Shown here one piece after another: positions 46,035 to 58,819 of a stretch of DNA of 64,000 bases (the stretch's first letter is position 1; each line of letters starts with the position of its first letter). The position numbers and the translations under genes were made by a program. The notes below the pieces were generated by a model. It did not search any database, was not told the origin of the DNA, and was given only the letters and a program-made list of their open reading frames with translations. Source of the DNA: Prochilodus magdalenae. Taxonomy: Eukaryota > Chordata > Actinopteri > Characiformes > Prochilodontidae. The stretch lies in assembly GCA_024036415.1 (NCBI GenBank), contig JAMWET010002899.1, positions 1-64,000 on the forward strand, written 5' to 3'.

Positions 46035-49000
46035 AATGCTTACTTTTCATGCATGTGAATTGCTCTCCTGTCAAGTGGAATATTCCTAAATCTAAATGAT
46101 AAATTTAATAGTTCTAATTATAGTTATTATTAATCTAATTTCTGGAATGGTTGTAAGCTTACCATACGATAATTAGTCCAAAATGCTTTTGAGCATTTTT
46201 CATATGGTGAGAAAAATAATCTGCCAGATACAGTCAGATATTCAGTAATATTTGATATATCAGCTAGATTTAAGATCATTTTACCTGACAAGATATTTTT
46301 TTTTTGCAATGGTTGCCACCTTACATTACATCCATGTGCTAATAACAGGCTTCCTCCACCCTGCTTTGAGCTCCACCTTCTCAAGGCGTTGGACTGGTTT
46401 AGAGATTTCAGTTTGTTCCAACAAACAATGAAAACTATGCACTAAATTTGCAGAATGAATGACATATTAATGTTTCTTCCTTACAGAGAAAACCAGTGAC
46501 CGTAATTCCACCAGATGATCCAAACTAGAGTAGACTTCACTCTCCTGTTAATAGCCATATACTGCTATTCTGACTTTATCATATACCATGTTTACATTAC
46601 TGCCCTATTATTTGTTTAAGGTACAGTATAATAATAACTGGCTTGGGTAATGGGGCCCAGGAGTTAGATGTGGCCCCTAAATGCCCAAAAATGGCCCCTG
46701 ATCAATTGTCAGGTTATGAAGTTGACCTTTACAATGTAGCTTCTCCTACTTGTGATGAATAAAGTGTACACCAATACAAATGAACCAATGAAATTCCCTG
46801 TGTGCAAATGATGACCAATTCAGTCCACGGATCATTAAGTAGTCCGTTCATGGACAATAGCCTGACAGTTTTATTGAGCAGACTGACAGATGCGTGTTGT
46901 GAGGCTCTATTTTGTGCTCAGTCTGCTCGCTCTGTAGAAGAACCGGCTCTGTTTAAATGCTGCCGCTGCCGATTGCGAGAGCGGCGATGCTCTGTGCTTT
47001 TGTACAGCACTTCCTCGTAGGACGCAAGTCATTCTGTCGTATAAATGCTAACCAGTCTGTGCACTCTGAGTGAAAAGATAGCAGTGATATAAAAAATAGT
47101 CATGCTACCCTTAATCTATACATCAAATGCCGTTAGGATTAGCATGCAGTGCCTTTGGTGGGTGGAGGTCCTATAATAAAAATATTTTTTTACACGTATG
47201 ATATATATTATATTCTGTTCCAGACATACACTGTACACATTTGGACACATAACATGACCTGGCCATAAAATAAAACCATGTTTGTAGATTAAACACATTA
47301 AAACAAGTAATAGATTAAATAATATTATGATTATTTTTACACTAGTCCTAAATATTAGACCCTTTGACTAGATTTATGATTATAATAATTGGCCAGCCTA
47401 TGTTTTTTCGCACGGGTAACTGTTGATTTAGAGTTTTAAGTGGGGAAATCTGCTGTCAAACCTCAAAAACCTTTAGGAAAGTTGATATGCTCACCAGTAG
47501 ATGGCAGCACCTAGCTGTGCTTGCGTTTGGAGAAAAAGTGAGCACTCTGTGGGACAAATGAATGAGCCCATGTGTCCTAAGAGCAGGTTGTAAAATGCAC
47601 TGCGGACAATAGGCCTACAATCATAGCAAAAGCACCAAACATGCTGATTTCGCACTGTTGGAGGGGGAACTGCGGTCCGTTCAGCGAGTGAGGCTCGGAC
47701 CCAAAGCTGACTTTTTAACCATTACAAGACCTTCAGAGATGCTGCCTTCAGGTGGGCTCAGTTTATCCGTACAAGTTTCCACGGCATGGGAAAACAATCG
47801 GATGAATGATGAAGCTGGGTACACTGAAACGCCTAAACGGTCTAGGTGTAATGTTAACATACAGTCATGCAAATCTAATATATGGTTACAGTAGTCAGTT
47901 TTACATATGTACACCTCATCCATCTGTCAGCTTCATGAGTGTTCAGTAACATTGGTCAACACTGATCGATGCCGGCTACCCTAAAAGAGTGCAGGCCACA
48001 CTTTATTAGTCAAAAGAATAATACCTTGACAGAAAAAATCTATATTGAATATCTTATATTTCTAACTGTAAGTGTGTTGCTGTAAAAGCATGACTAGATA
48101 ATGTGATTTTTAGTTTATTTACCTGGAGAAAATTCCATTAGAAGATCATTTAGCTTTTCAAAAATCAAAAATGACAGAATGAACAAGTCTACAAATAGGT
48201 TCATCTAAAATGCTCTTACAATAAGCTAAAATTGAGAAATATCAGATTAGATTCCACACTATTTCACTTGCCATGGCATAACGGTTTGCAGGGTGAATGT
48301 GAATGTGCACTTTACTCTTGAACCAGTTCATCTTCTCAGAAAACTAACCCCGGACTAGCGCTGGATCTTAAAGATTTCGGATGGACTGCAGGGCTTCCTA
48401 TAGATTTCCAGGCTGGCTGGCAGACTCTACACAGCGACCAGTATTTGGTGTAAGTCCTGGGATGCATTTATAGCCTCCCTGAATACATATTCAGTGTTAA
48501 ATACAAGATACATTAAAAACTGTGTACACCTGTAGTCTCTTATTTTCCAGAAGTCTGACTGAGATTAGTTCATTTATAATCATCGTCATTTTTTATTATT
48601 TATGTACAACTGAGTGTTCACAGTTCATACTGGGCCAAATGATTATTTGGTTAAATTATTACAGGTGTAAAAGCACCTTCATTTAAAGCAACGTAAACCA
48701 AGTAAAAGTACAAAAGTATCAGGTCAAAGAAATGACTTAGGTACAGAGTATCATATGGAACTCTCTCTTTTAGCACAGGAACTGGAGTTTGTATGGCTCA
48801 GGTTTCCTAAGTGTCCAGTTATTTTGGTCAGAAATGTGACCAATCACAAAGCAGAATGCAGTTACATAGAAAAAAACCTAATTGGTAACTAATATAAATG
48901 GCTGAACCGTAGATTCCTTTACTTATTAATATACTTGAGCAGCAGTAAAAGTGTTACTGCTTGAAAAAATCAGAAAACAAATCCATCAATATTGATTCAT

Positions 49001-49141
49001 ATCCATCAATACACATGTACTTGTACTTGAGTACATGTAGCTACTACCCACCTCTGGAAATCTATAAGTATAGTATATACTATAAGTGTAGTATACCTAT
49101 ATTACATAGTATAGTATATTTAAGTATAGTATTATAGTGTG

Positions 49142-49144
<3 letters not shown>
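46035..49144. other. unassigned non-coding stretch
   Basis: About 3.1 kb of AT-rich sequence. I recognise no gene, SINE or transposon end. The longest frames are under 90 codons. Confidence 0.5.
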
Positions 49145-49185
<41 letters not shown>

Positions 49186-49260
49186 GTATATATATATACA
49201 TATAGATATATACACACATATATATATATATATATATACATATATATACATATAGATACA
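49145..49260. repeat. (TA)n and ATAC/ATAG microsatellite
   Basis: TATATA runs interleaved with TACATA and TAGATA. Confidence 0.9.
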
Positions 49261-49264
49261 TACA

Positions 49265-50149
49265 TATAGTGTTATCTAGCCCTGAATACTGATTTAAGAG
49301 ATATATTTTTGATCATTATGGCTTGAAGTATAGCAGTTCAAAAAATAAAAATAAAAACGGCAAAGATGAAACACCACATGTTTTATTTCCCCCTGTTTAG
49401 GAGCAGAACATCGTATCTCAACAAAACACCTCAAATTTGTATTTCCGTTTACAGAAAAACTTTCTATTCTCTGTTTGGACTTCAGAATTCTGTGATTGAA
49501 ACCTGCTGTGGTCTAGACGCCAGAGGATTAGAGCTAGCTGCTGCTCCTCTGGCGTAGGTCATCTCACAACTTGCCCACGTTGCAACAGGCCTGTAGGTTC
49601 ATCATTAACTCCACATGGGCGAAGGCGCTGAGTCCTTATATCCTCATGACATTTTCCCACCTTAAATAAATAGAAGAGGCTGACAAAGCTATCCTTAGAT
49701 CATCACGGAATTATGCCGGACACTAGCATGGAAAATGTTACACACGTTTGCCCACTGAAAGCTAGCACGCACGCTAAAAACATTAGAATTAGCTACGTAG
49801 CAAACAAACAGCACTTACGCTGGCCTTTCCAGATGTAGCGGGTCGGATCCCGCTGACGTGTCTCCATAAGTGCATGCATTGAATAATATGACTGTGGAAT
49901 TTAACAATTGTGGGAAACAATTGCAGTCTGTTTCAATAACCAGCTGTGATTAGGGGATTACGTAACAGTTGTGACAGGCCTATACTGAGTGTTGTGTTTT
50001 CCCTCTGGGGAATGTTACGGTTGGTTAAGGTTTAGCCATGAAGCAGTGGTTGCTTGTTGACCATACTGCTGGGTGATGATGTTTTGATGTCAACTAGTTG
50101 CAGATCACGTGATCATGACCTTAATAACATGGACGATGCCTCAGAGAAG
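49265..50149. other. unassigned non-coding stretch
   Basis: No gene is recognised. Confidence 0.5.
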
Positions 50150-50358
50150 AGGTGGCACAATGGATAACACCACTACCTGCCATTGAGCTATTACCCCATC
50201 TGGGAGATTGGGGTTTGATTACTGGTTTGGGTGACTGTGCTGTGCTACGCCAATAGGAGTACCTGGACAAGACTCCTAACACTACATTGAACTACCTGTA
50301 ATATGATTGCCTTGTAAGTCACTCTGGGTTAGCGTCAGCTAAATGCCATAAATGTAAG
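50150..50358 (+). mobile_element. tRNA-derived SINE, family 1, copy 6 (degraded)
   Basis: Starts in GGTGGCACAATGGATAACAC, so box A has lost TAGCTCAG. Box B is GGGGTTTGATTACT. The body CAAGACTCCTAACACTACAT and tail CGTCAGCTAAATGCCATAAA identify the family. It is the most diverged copy in the window. Confidence 0.8.
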
Positions 50359-50375
50359 ACAAGAGGTGAAGAGCC

Positions 50376-50812
50376 TGGTGATTTCAGGGTCCATCATCTC
50401 CGGTTTCCTGAAGGCTATGCCAAAAGGGCACCTCATGGTGTACAGTCTGAAGTGCCTCAGCTTATCCAGTTTCCTGAAGGTCACAAAAAAAAGTCATGGC
50501 CCTATATTCCTGTGAAGTTGCTTACTCTTAGTTTAGCTAAATTATGCCACTCAGATTTTTTTTGGCTCCCCAGACCTCGGCCAAGAGCAAGCGTCTTAGC
50601 AAGGCTGCCTAGGGTGTGCCCAAGTCGGATATACACGTTGCCACAGAGAGAATAGAGAGAGAGAGGGAGGGAAGGGGAGGCGAGCACGGCTAAGCAAAGG
50701 GTGCTATATAAATTTGCTAAATTTCCATCGGGATCAATAAAGTATATATATATCTATCTTTCTACCAATTTACGAGATTTCAGGGTCTGTGTCTCCGGTT
50801 CCCTGAAGGCCA
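50376..50812 (+). repeat. local direct duplication
   Basis: ATTTCAGGGTCCATCATCTC then CGGTTTCCTGAAGGC (about 50380-50415) recurs as ATTTCAGGGTCTGTGTCTCC then GGTTCCCTGAAGGC (about 50776-50808). A third partial copy, CAGTTTCCTGAAGGTCA, lies at about 50467-50484. Confidence 0.7.
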
Positions 50813-51440
50813 GCAATGTGATCCAGGGCTCATTGGAAAGAATCAACAAACTCAAGTTCGGCTTCATCATGGTAGCATGGTCGCTTGTTGCAAAGCATTC
50901 ACTTTCACTGTCGGCTTTGCCGTTACACTGCTGTCATGTCTCGTCCAGGGTGGGTGGCACATGAGCTTGCCCAGGTGGCCTATTCCATGATAGGGGCCAC
51001 ACAGGAGCGTTGGAGTGACCTTAGCCTCTCCATGACCCTTAACTTGGCCCTCACCCATAAATAAAGATGTACGCACACCCACCAACCTCCTACTAATACA
51101 AACTGCCTGTTCAAACACCCGCAAACAGTCTCGCAGACTACTTTCGAGTGATTCCCTATGGGCACAGCATTGAGCTAAGCAGTTTCTGTATTTATCTGCT
51201 TTGGGTGCTGGAACTTGGCAAAGTCAAACTAAAGCCCCGCATCTCTTCCTGTTTCTTCTGCTATTTGATTTCCCGTTTTTCTTTTTTGCGCAAGACAAAA
51301 GAGCTCATGGTAAAGGAATGTACGAAACAAAACAAAACAAAACAAAACCAAAAAAAAAAGAGCCTACCACAATAGCACCCTTTGCTTAGCCGTGCTCCCC
51401 TCGCCTCCCCTTCCCTCCCTCTCTCTCTCTATTCTCTCTC
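50646..51440. repeat. 0.8-kb inverted repeat pair
   Basis: The left arm 50646-50706 (GAGAGAATAGAGAGAGAGAG, GGAAGGGGAGGCGAG, CACGGCTAAGCAAAGGGTGC) is repeated inverted at 51374-51440 (GCACCCTTTGCTTAGCCGTG ...). About 60 bp are identical apart from a 5-bp indel and extra CT units. The intervening 670 bp are single copy apart from a LINE tail. Confidence 0.85.
50712..50760 (+). mobile_element. LINE 3' tail
   Basis: AATTTCCATCGGGATCAATA followed by AAGTATATATATATC and TATCTTTC. Same 3' end as 8758-8800 (inverted there). It touches the left arm of the inverted pair. Confidence 0.6.
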
Positions 51441-51444
51441 CCTC

Positions 51445-54400
51445 TCTCTCTGTGTTGAAACTCAGAAACTCACTGCCTAAGGTATCATCCACCTCTCAAC
51501 CATATGTACCTTAGAACAAAGCGCCAAAAACAACAGGCCTATCCCGCCGTATTAATACTCACAGAGGCTCCTGGGTAGACAGCGAGAACGCCTCGCCTCC
51601 CTAATCAGCAGCCCCCCATGAGGAGCAGCACACCTCTGGTTTCAGCGTAATTACAGACAGGCGATAATCAGGTCAGCCCGGCGGGGCCAAGTGAGCCAGC
51701 GGAGGTGTTAATAAACATTCCTCCCGCTTGTTTTGTTCTTTTTCCTGAGGAGAGAAAAAGAGATGATGCGGGAGAGAGACACAGAGAGAGTGGGAAAGGC
51801 AGAGAGAGAAAGAGAGAGAGAGAACCTGCCTAGCTGTCTAGGCTAGCTGTAGACGGAACGGATACCCTGGGGCGTGACACCCCCTACTTGCTAACACCCC
51901 CCGCCTGAAAAGGTTACTTTCTGTCTAACGGTAAAAGAAAGAAAGGAACAGCAGATAGAAAGAGAAAGAGATATGTACACAAAGCCGTTTTCCCTCCGAG
52001 TTCAGAGGGGAACAAGATGTAGGAGCGCTATAAATCCGAATGCTAACACGTCTGGATATTAGCATAAGGGTTCCTTCCAGTCACAGGGCTGCGGTTTGAC
52101 ATTTGGCATTTGAAAAATACAATATCTAACAGCATAATCTACTTGTTTTGAAACAGCAAAGATAGCTGTAACCCAAGGTGCAGCCTAGGAGCAGAATCGC
52201 TAGCTCTTAGCGAGCGAACCTGTAAATAAACCAAAGCAGGAGTAGCTGCTAATCAGTGACTTTTCCGACTCCTGCTCGCTACTTTTCAAAGCGCTAACTC
52301 GGGAGCGCAGACTGCTTTGTAATTCATTAAGCTCTGTAGTAACTTTGTAAAGTTTGAACACCGTATTTAGACACATGGCGATTAAAAAAAAAGCTTCATT
52401 TTTGGAAACTTTCGCCAAACACTTTTCAGCTGCCTCGGATAAGGTAGTCACTTAGTCGACCGCACACTTCCAGCCATGTTTTGGCTATGCTTGTGTTGCA
52501 GTGAATGGTATGGTTCTCATTTACTAGACTTTCCCCACAAACTCTCCAGCTATGTTTTTTTTCTCTTTTGTCTATTTCTCCACATCACTCGCTTATTCTT
52601 TCTCTCCTAGCGCATTTTCTTTTCTTAGTCAGTCTTTCTTCACCGTGTCTGCTTCTTTCTGGCACTCCATCTGTAGAGGAGAGAAGTCTCCAAAGAGTCT
52701 CTAAAGAGATTTCAGGGCCAGTATGCAGAGTTTAGGATCATGTCCATGTGTCCATAGAGTTCTTTTGTTCGGAACAGATCCTAGATCATCCTGGGCACAG
52801 ATGCTCCCAGGCATTTAACATATTCATAGATGGTTTGTGCTAGAACAGCCCATCTCTTCCTTATCTGGTGGAAAATCGGTTTTATTAAACACAAATTAAT
52901 GTAGTCTTTAACATTCTATGTATTTGAACATATATTTTGAATGGTGTAGTAACTTTAAATAAGAATTAGACAAGTGTTCACGCATTTATGTACTGAAAGC
53001 ATAAACGTCTGATATTAGCAGCTAGCGCCTAGCACTATGGTTTATGCTGATCTGGTGTTGGTTTAGCCATTCACCCAACATGTTCATGGTACAAGCATCC
53101 GAAGCACAATGTTTTCTGGCTTTCCTGATGACCAGCAGTCTATGCTGTTTCGATTCAGTTTTATTTTATTTGAAATGTAGAATTAAAGGACAACTGCAAC
53201 TAACTAGGCTAACTTTGTGGCTTTACCCGTGGTAAGGCTTCAGTCTTATCAATTTAAAGCTGTGTTACCTTGTCATGGCCAATCCAAATACAGAAAAATC
53301 TTTTATTTTTGTGGGCTTTGGGGGCTAAACTGCTAATGTTAGCACATAGCACATTCAAACTAGCGTTAATAGTTAAGACAACTGCAACTAACTAGGCTAA
53401 CTTTCCAGATAGCTAGCAATTATTGCTACGCTGGCTTGGTAAAGTCAGCACCCCGCTGACTGCTTGCCACTGTCGGTCCACGCTTGCACCACCCAAATTG
53501 TTTTCCAATATACAAGATCTGCAACTTTAGAAAGTAAACTAAGACAAACATCTTCTAGCTATTCTCTTGCTATCGGTTTTGATTAGCAACTTTTAGCTAT
53601 GCTAAAGCTTCTCACGGTTCTCAAAATGTGTTACCCTGCTACAACAAACCAAATCCAAAGGTCTCTCTGCCGTACTTGGATGAAAGTAAAATATTTACTA
53701 ATTATCTGTTCATTTTATATATTATGGATGCAACATGCTGGTATACATAAACATACCATAGCACTGGCATAGCGTAAGACACAAGAGGCCATGATCCTGC
53801 ATCAAGAAGTGCTCATTTACTCAACACTAGCTGAAAGGCATATACAATGTGTTCAAGGGAGGGAGGTCACCACTAGCCAAACGTCTCATCTTCACAGTAG
53901 ACATATGACACAGGTAGCTAAGCCAACATCCAACACATGATAGCATTAAACTAATGAACAACAACATTAACAATAACAGTAAATCCCTTTTCCGAAGGGA
54001 GCACATATTCCATGATCCTCCTGCGCCAGCCCCAGCCAGGTGCAGATCCTTAAAATACATATTACTCTTGATGACATCATACCAGTACCTTGGTATACTT
54101 TAATGGACCTTTGGAAAGGACATATTTCAGGACATGCAACCCAACGGATGTTAATCTGGATCTCATATTTAATGGATCGTGTTCTTGAGGGTAGCTAAGT
54201 AGATGCAGCCAAGTAAGCTCTCCCATTGGTTAGGACTTTAGGAGCTGGAGTGACCACCTGAAATATTAGATTGAAAACCAGCATAATTAACAAGTAAAAA
54301 ATCATATTTTTTAATTAAAATAAAAAATCACTCTTAGTCTTCTGGATGTTATAGGTACGTCACTGCCCATGAATACAAGTTGTAGTCTAATTAGATGTTG

Positions 54401-55564
54401 TTTGAGATGATAACCGAACAGTCAAAACCACCATCCACCAGCCTTAGCTTAGTGCTAACATACTACTAGAAGTCCCATAGAGGTGTCAGCTGAGAGGAGA
54501 GAGGTGTCTCGTTTTCTGGCCACATTGTGACATTTATGACCCGAACTGTGACATTTATGATCTAACCCGAAGTCTGAGCTTTAGCGGTCATGGATCACCA
54601 TTAAATGGTAACGTGCATTAGCCTGCTAGCCTGCTTTCACATTGGCCTTTTCTTAAATGAAATCGTCTTTGAAGTTCATTGTCAGCGGTAGCCTGAGTTT
54701 GGTCTCAAGCCTGAGTGTTCTGCTTGGCCTGGGATGCTGAGGTCCTTGAGCCCCCTTCACGTCCCACATCCAGCCCCAATCCAGCATGTCTCTCTCTACA
54801 GCAGTGAGCTATAAACACAGGAGGAACCACAGCAGAGGACTGGCGGAGACAAGTAAGTCCTCTGACTCATTGGCAAATATGAAATAAATCACAATCGACT
54901 TGCGGCAAGGCTTTTCAAAGCGCTGTTGTTGCCATCGCCGGGGTGGGTTTGATACATCAGCGTAATGGAAACGGACTGCATGTTTTGCATTGTTTTGATG
55001 AGCAATTTTATTGAGATGGCCTTCACATACGTCGAGGGTTCATTGGCAAGAGAAAAGCCAAATAAATAGTGGGGGAATCAAGTCTAGATAGTAGATAGAA
55101 AGAAAGGAAGAAAGAAACAAAAAGAAAAGCGAAGGAAAAAAAGGGCCCTGCTCTTTTCTTTCAGACAGAAACAAGCAATGACATTCCTACAAGTTCCTGT
55201 GTAAATGTTGGTGCATGAACAGGCTGTGATTTTAGTACCATATCATTAGACTCTAATGTTGGGGAAACACTGTGTGGTTTCCAACGCTAACGATACCACA
55301 GAGTGCTCGGTTAAACACAGCTACGCTCTTATTCCTGCATGTGTTATGTGTCGGTGTGTAAGAGAGCATTTCTGTTCCTTGTTGTTGCCAGTCAAAAGTG
55401 GTACCCTTGTTATTGGACTGTCCAGGTTCTGTCTGCAAATGCCCTCACTTGTACACACTGGTGGACAGAGTGTAACCTAATATGCACATATTAGCTACAG
55501 ATAAACACAGACTGGTACATACAGTATGCAGCATACATTGTTACATTTTCTGAATTATTATGAA

Positions 55565-55566
<2 letters not shown>
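51445..55566. other. unassigned stretch with possible conserved elements
   Basis: About 4.1 kb without a recognisable gene. (GA)n near 51770-51830. The segments 51640-51735 and 54880-54990 look like candidate conserved noncoding elements. A 27-bp direct repeat is at 53190-53404. Confidence 0.45.
53190..53404. repeat. 27-bp exact direct repeat
   Basis: ACAACTGCAACTAACTAGGC followed by TAACTTT occurs at 53190-53216 and again at 53378-53404, each preceded by a similar A/G-rich TTAA context. Confidence 0.85.
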
Positions 55567-55735
<169 letters not shown>

Positions 55736-55740
<5 letters not shown>

Positions 55741-55860
55741 AAGTTAGATATGAACACAAGCTAAAGTCTAAATGTCAGTACGATTTTTTTCATGCAGTTG
55801 ACTTTTTAGCGCAATCCCAGAAAATATATATATATATGCCTCTTGTCTATGCCTCTTGTC

Positions 55861-55895
<35 letters not shown>

Positions 55896-55983
55896 ATATA
55901 TTTATATATTGTGTGTAGAAAAATGACCCGAAATTATTTAGACTATACATATTGACACTGACTATACATATACATAGACATAT

Positions 55984-56014
<31 letters not shown>

Positions 56015-56612
56015 CATAAAGTAGCACACGATGCAATGGGTAGCTGAGGGGTTTTAAATACATATATGAATATATATATCAACCAGACTTTTTTCCAAAT
56101 AACTCTCCAGTGAAAACTATTTATCTGTATTTTTTAAAAACCCCTCAGCTACCCATTTACATTGTATGATAACTTCATGATATATATATACATTTTCTCT
56201 AATCTTCTGTTTGTGCTTCTTTTCTTGGCGCTAAGTATTTATATGTATTTATATTGTAATTGTTAGTACTTGTCATTTGGGAATTGGTGCAGAGTAAGAA
56301 TTTCAACTTTCGGTTGTTAATTCTCTGTGCATATGGCAACAAACACTTGAAATCTGAATGTTGAATCTTTTGTCTTGTTGTGAAACTGCATTATTGAATT
56401 GGAGGTCTTTATTTGGTATGGGTCTCACTCTCAGGGTAGATAGAAGCTAGTTTGTTCAGATTTTTTAAATCAAACCAACATTAGCAGAGTGGAAGTTTGA
56501 GGTTTCCATCTAAGTTAAGTCATTTTCTGGGAGATGCGCTAAAAAAAGTCAGCTGTGTGGAAATCGTATTGACATTTAGACTTTGGCTTGTGTTCATATC
56601 TAACTTCTTAAC
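55736..56612. repeat. nested inverted repeats (fold-back structure)
   Basis: Outer arms: 55736-55826 (AAGAAGTTAGATATGAACAC ... CCCAGAAAAT) and 56524-56612 are inverted over about 90 bp at roughly 85-90% identity. Inner arms: 56031-56060 (ATGCAATGGGTAGCTGAGGG) and 56133-56165 (CCCCTCAGCTACCCATTTAC) are also inverted. TA runs lie in the left half, and about 350 bp of unmatched sequence lie between the right-hand arms. Confidence 0.85.
56285..56362 (+). mobile_element. LINE 3'-tail fragment
   Basis: GTAAGAATTTCAAC then CTCTGTGCATATGGCAACAA and ACACTTGAAATCTGAA correspond to the tail of the repeat at 27006-27445 in the opposite orientation. It lies inside the fold-back structure's right half, so it may be a later insertion. 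Confidence 0.5.
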
Positions 56613-56614
56613 AT

Positions 56615-57139
56615 TTATTAAACTCGAAATTCCTACATAAGATGCGTGTGTGAAGAGACGGAATAGAGCGGAAGGCAGAGATGCGCATTCCCTGAAGACT
56701 TAAGAGTAAAAGTCACCTTTTCTTTTCTCCTTCTCTCTTTCTGGCAGCAGAGAGTCAAAAGTAACGACTTGGTGTCTGAAAATAATGACTTATTTTGTCA
56801 ACATATTGACGTAATGTCTAAAAGTAATGACTCACTCTGTGGAGAAATTGTCTTAATATATTTAAACAATGGTGTATTTTCTCAAGGTATTGACTTATCC
56901 ATAGAATCCATTGTATAGAATCCATAGTTTCTAAAATTGTTGATCAAATCTCTTGATAATGGCTTTCATTGTATTTACATATTGACTTATGGCTTATTTT
57001 AAGACACTATAATAATGTTACTACATTTAAAGAATGTATTTAATTATTTTGGATAATTGTACAGAGATACAGGCAAGTCCATACATATATAACCCTCCAT
57101 TTTTACAGTCTGAGAGGCAAATTGATAAACTGACATATT
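56615..57139. other. unassigned non-coding stretch
   Basis: No gene is recognised. Confidence 0.5.
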
Positions 57140-57141
57140 TA

Positions 57142-57605
57142 CAGGAGTTGGACAATGAAACTGAAACACCTGGTTTTAGACCACAATCATTTATTAGTAT
57201 GGTGTAGGGCCTCCTTTTGCGGCCAACACGCGGTCAGTGGTCTTGGGAATGAACATATTCCTGCAACAGTGGTCAAGGGATGCCTTCTGTAGCCAGGTCA
57301 CTACGTGATGCTGGTGGAGAGTTTGTCCTTCTTGGTGGTATGCTGACTTTACCCCTGGATTACCGTGGCTCTTGATACATCACAAAGACTTGCTGTCTTG
57401 GTCACTGCGCCCAGCAAGACGTGCACCAACAATCTGCTCTTTTGAAACCTGGTATGTCACCACATATGTTTGGCTGCAGTATTTTGACAGAACTTACCCT
57501 AACACCTCACACTTGCTCTTGTTGTGCAGTTAATGAAGATTGGGGCTGGTCCAACTTTCAATGAACCTCCCACACAATGACAGGTGTTTTGTTTCATTAA
57601 CCCTG
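57142..57605 (-). mobile_element. Tc1/mariner MITE, degraded relative of the 977-1510 element
   Basis: Left TIR CAGGAGTTGGACAATGAAAC (57142-57172) and a shortened right TIR (57581-57605, ending ATTAACCCTG), flanked by TA at 57140-57141 and 57606-57607. Read on the minus strand it contains the helix-turn-helix coding part, disrupted, and the C-terminal VLAAKGGPTPY. The internal deletion junction differs from the other copy. Both are separate deletion derivatives of one master element. Confidence 0.85.
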
Positions 57606-57827
57606 TAGTAACATTTCATTTATTATTCAAGAACATTTAGGTGCAAATGCTTTGTAGCCTATGACTGCCAGAGGTCTGGTATCCAAGGACATCACTGTTG
57701 TCCCTATGAAATGCCTTGCCTGGGCATTTGCTGCATACACCCTCACCTGTTTGTTTGTGGCCACCCAAACTGTGTAAAAAAAAGTCAGTTTTGGTACCCA
57801 TATATAGGCTGCCACCCATGTAAATTT

Positions 57828-58656
57828 AATAATTCCACGATGAACTGTGAGAGGTATTATTGAAAAGTGGAAGCATTAAGGAACCACAGAAACCCAGCCG
57901 CCAAGTGTCAGACCACGTAAAGTTACGGAGCAAGTTTGTTAAGTCTCCAAGACTACTCTGACTCAATAACTGCAGAGTTCCAAACCTCCTCTGGCATTAG
58001 CTTCAGCACAGAAACTGTGCGCCTGGAGCTTCATGGCTTGGTTTTCCATGCCTGAGGAGCCGCATACAAGCCTTACATCACCATGCACAATGCCGAGCGT
58101 TGGAAAGCGTTGCTGGACTCTGGAGCAGTAGAAATGTGTTCTGTGGATCTGGCGTTATGATAGGCGAGTTTGGGTTGGCTACTGACAGAAGAATGAACCT
58201 GCCTGACTGCATTGTGCCAACAGTAAAGTTTGGTGGAGGAGGGATAATGAAATTGGCGATGGTTTTTCAGGGGATGGCCTAGACCCCTTTAGTTTCTAGT
58301 GAAGGGAAATCTTTATGCTTCAGCTTACCTAGACTTATTGGACAATTGGATGCTTGTGTGCCTATGGATTGTATGTATATGCTTTTTAAGGAAGGAGCCT
58401 ATGTGTTCCAGCATGACTGCACCACTGTGCTCATAGAAAAGCTCCATTAAGACATGGTGAGTTTGTTCTGGAAGAACTTCATTAGCTTCCATAGAGCCTT
58501 GACCTCAACAATAACATCTTAGTGATGTGATTTCAAGCCAGATCCTCTTGTCCAGTAACGTAGTCTGACCTCACAAATGCTCTTGGCTTTAGAAAGGGAT
58601 ATCCTGCAAGCTCCCGTAGATGTAACCTATAGGTGTCCCAATACTTTTGTCCATAC
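57828..58656 (+). pseudogene. Tc1-like transposase relic
   Basis: Ordered blocks of the transposase in broken frames: GAGAGGTATTATTGAAAAGT (linker), CCTCTGGCATTAGCTTCAGC, GTTCTGTGGATCTGGCGTTA (degraded catalytic region), LPDCIVPTVKFGGGGIM (about 58196-58249) and CAGCATGACTGCACC (the second catalytic Asp block, about 58420). GTGTCCCAATACTTTTGTCC at about 58633-58652 is the 3' terminal-repeat motif. Same family as 22080-22470, but it retains the middle part missing there. Confidence 0.8.
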
Positions 58657-58819
58657 AGAAAAAGATTTTTACAGTACGTCAAAGATATCTACTCAAGTTA
58701 GCATGCTAAACAAATGGTCCTGCTTCTCCCTGTTTCATAATACTACCTGATACCTCACTAAGTCACAGTAGCATCGAATCTGTCCAACAAGAAAGGATGA
58801 AGAAGTGGCAATGCTGCCC

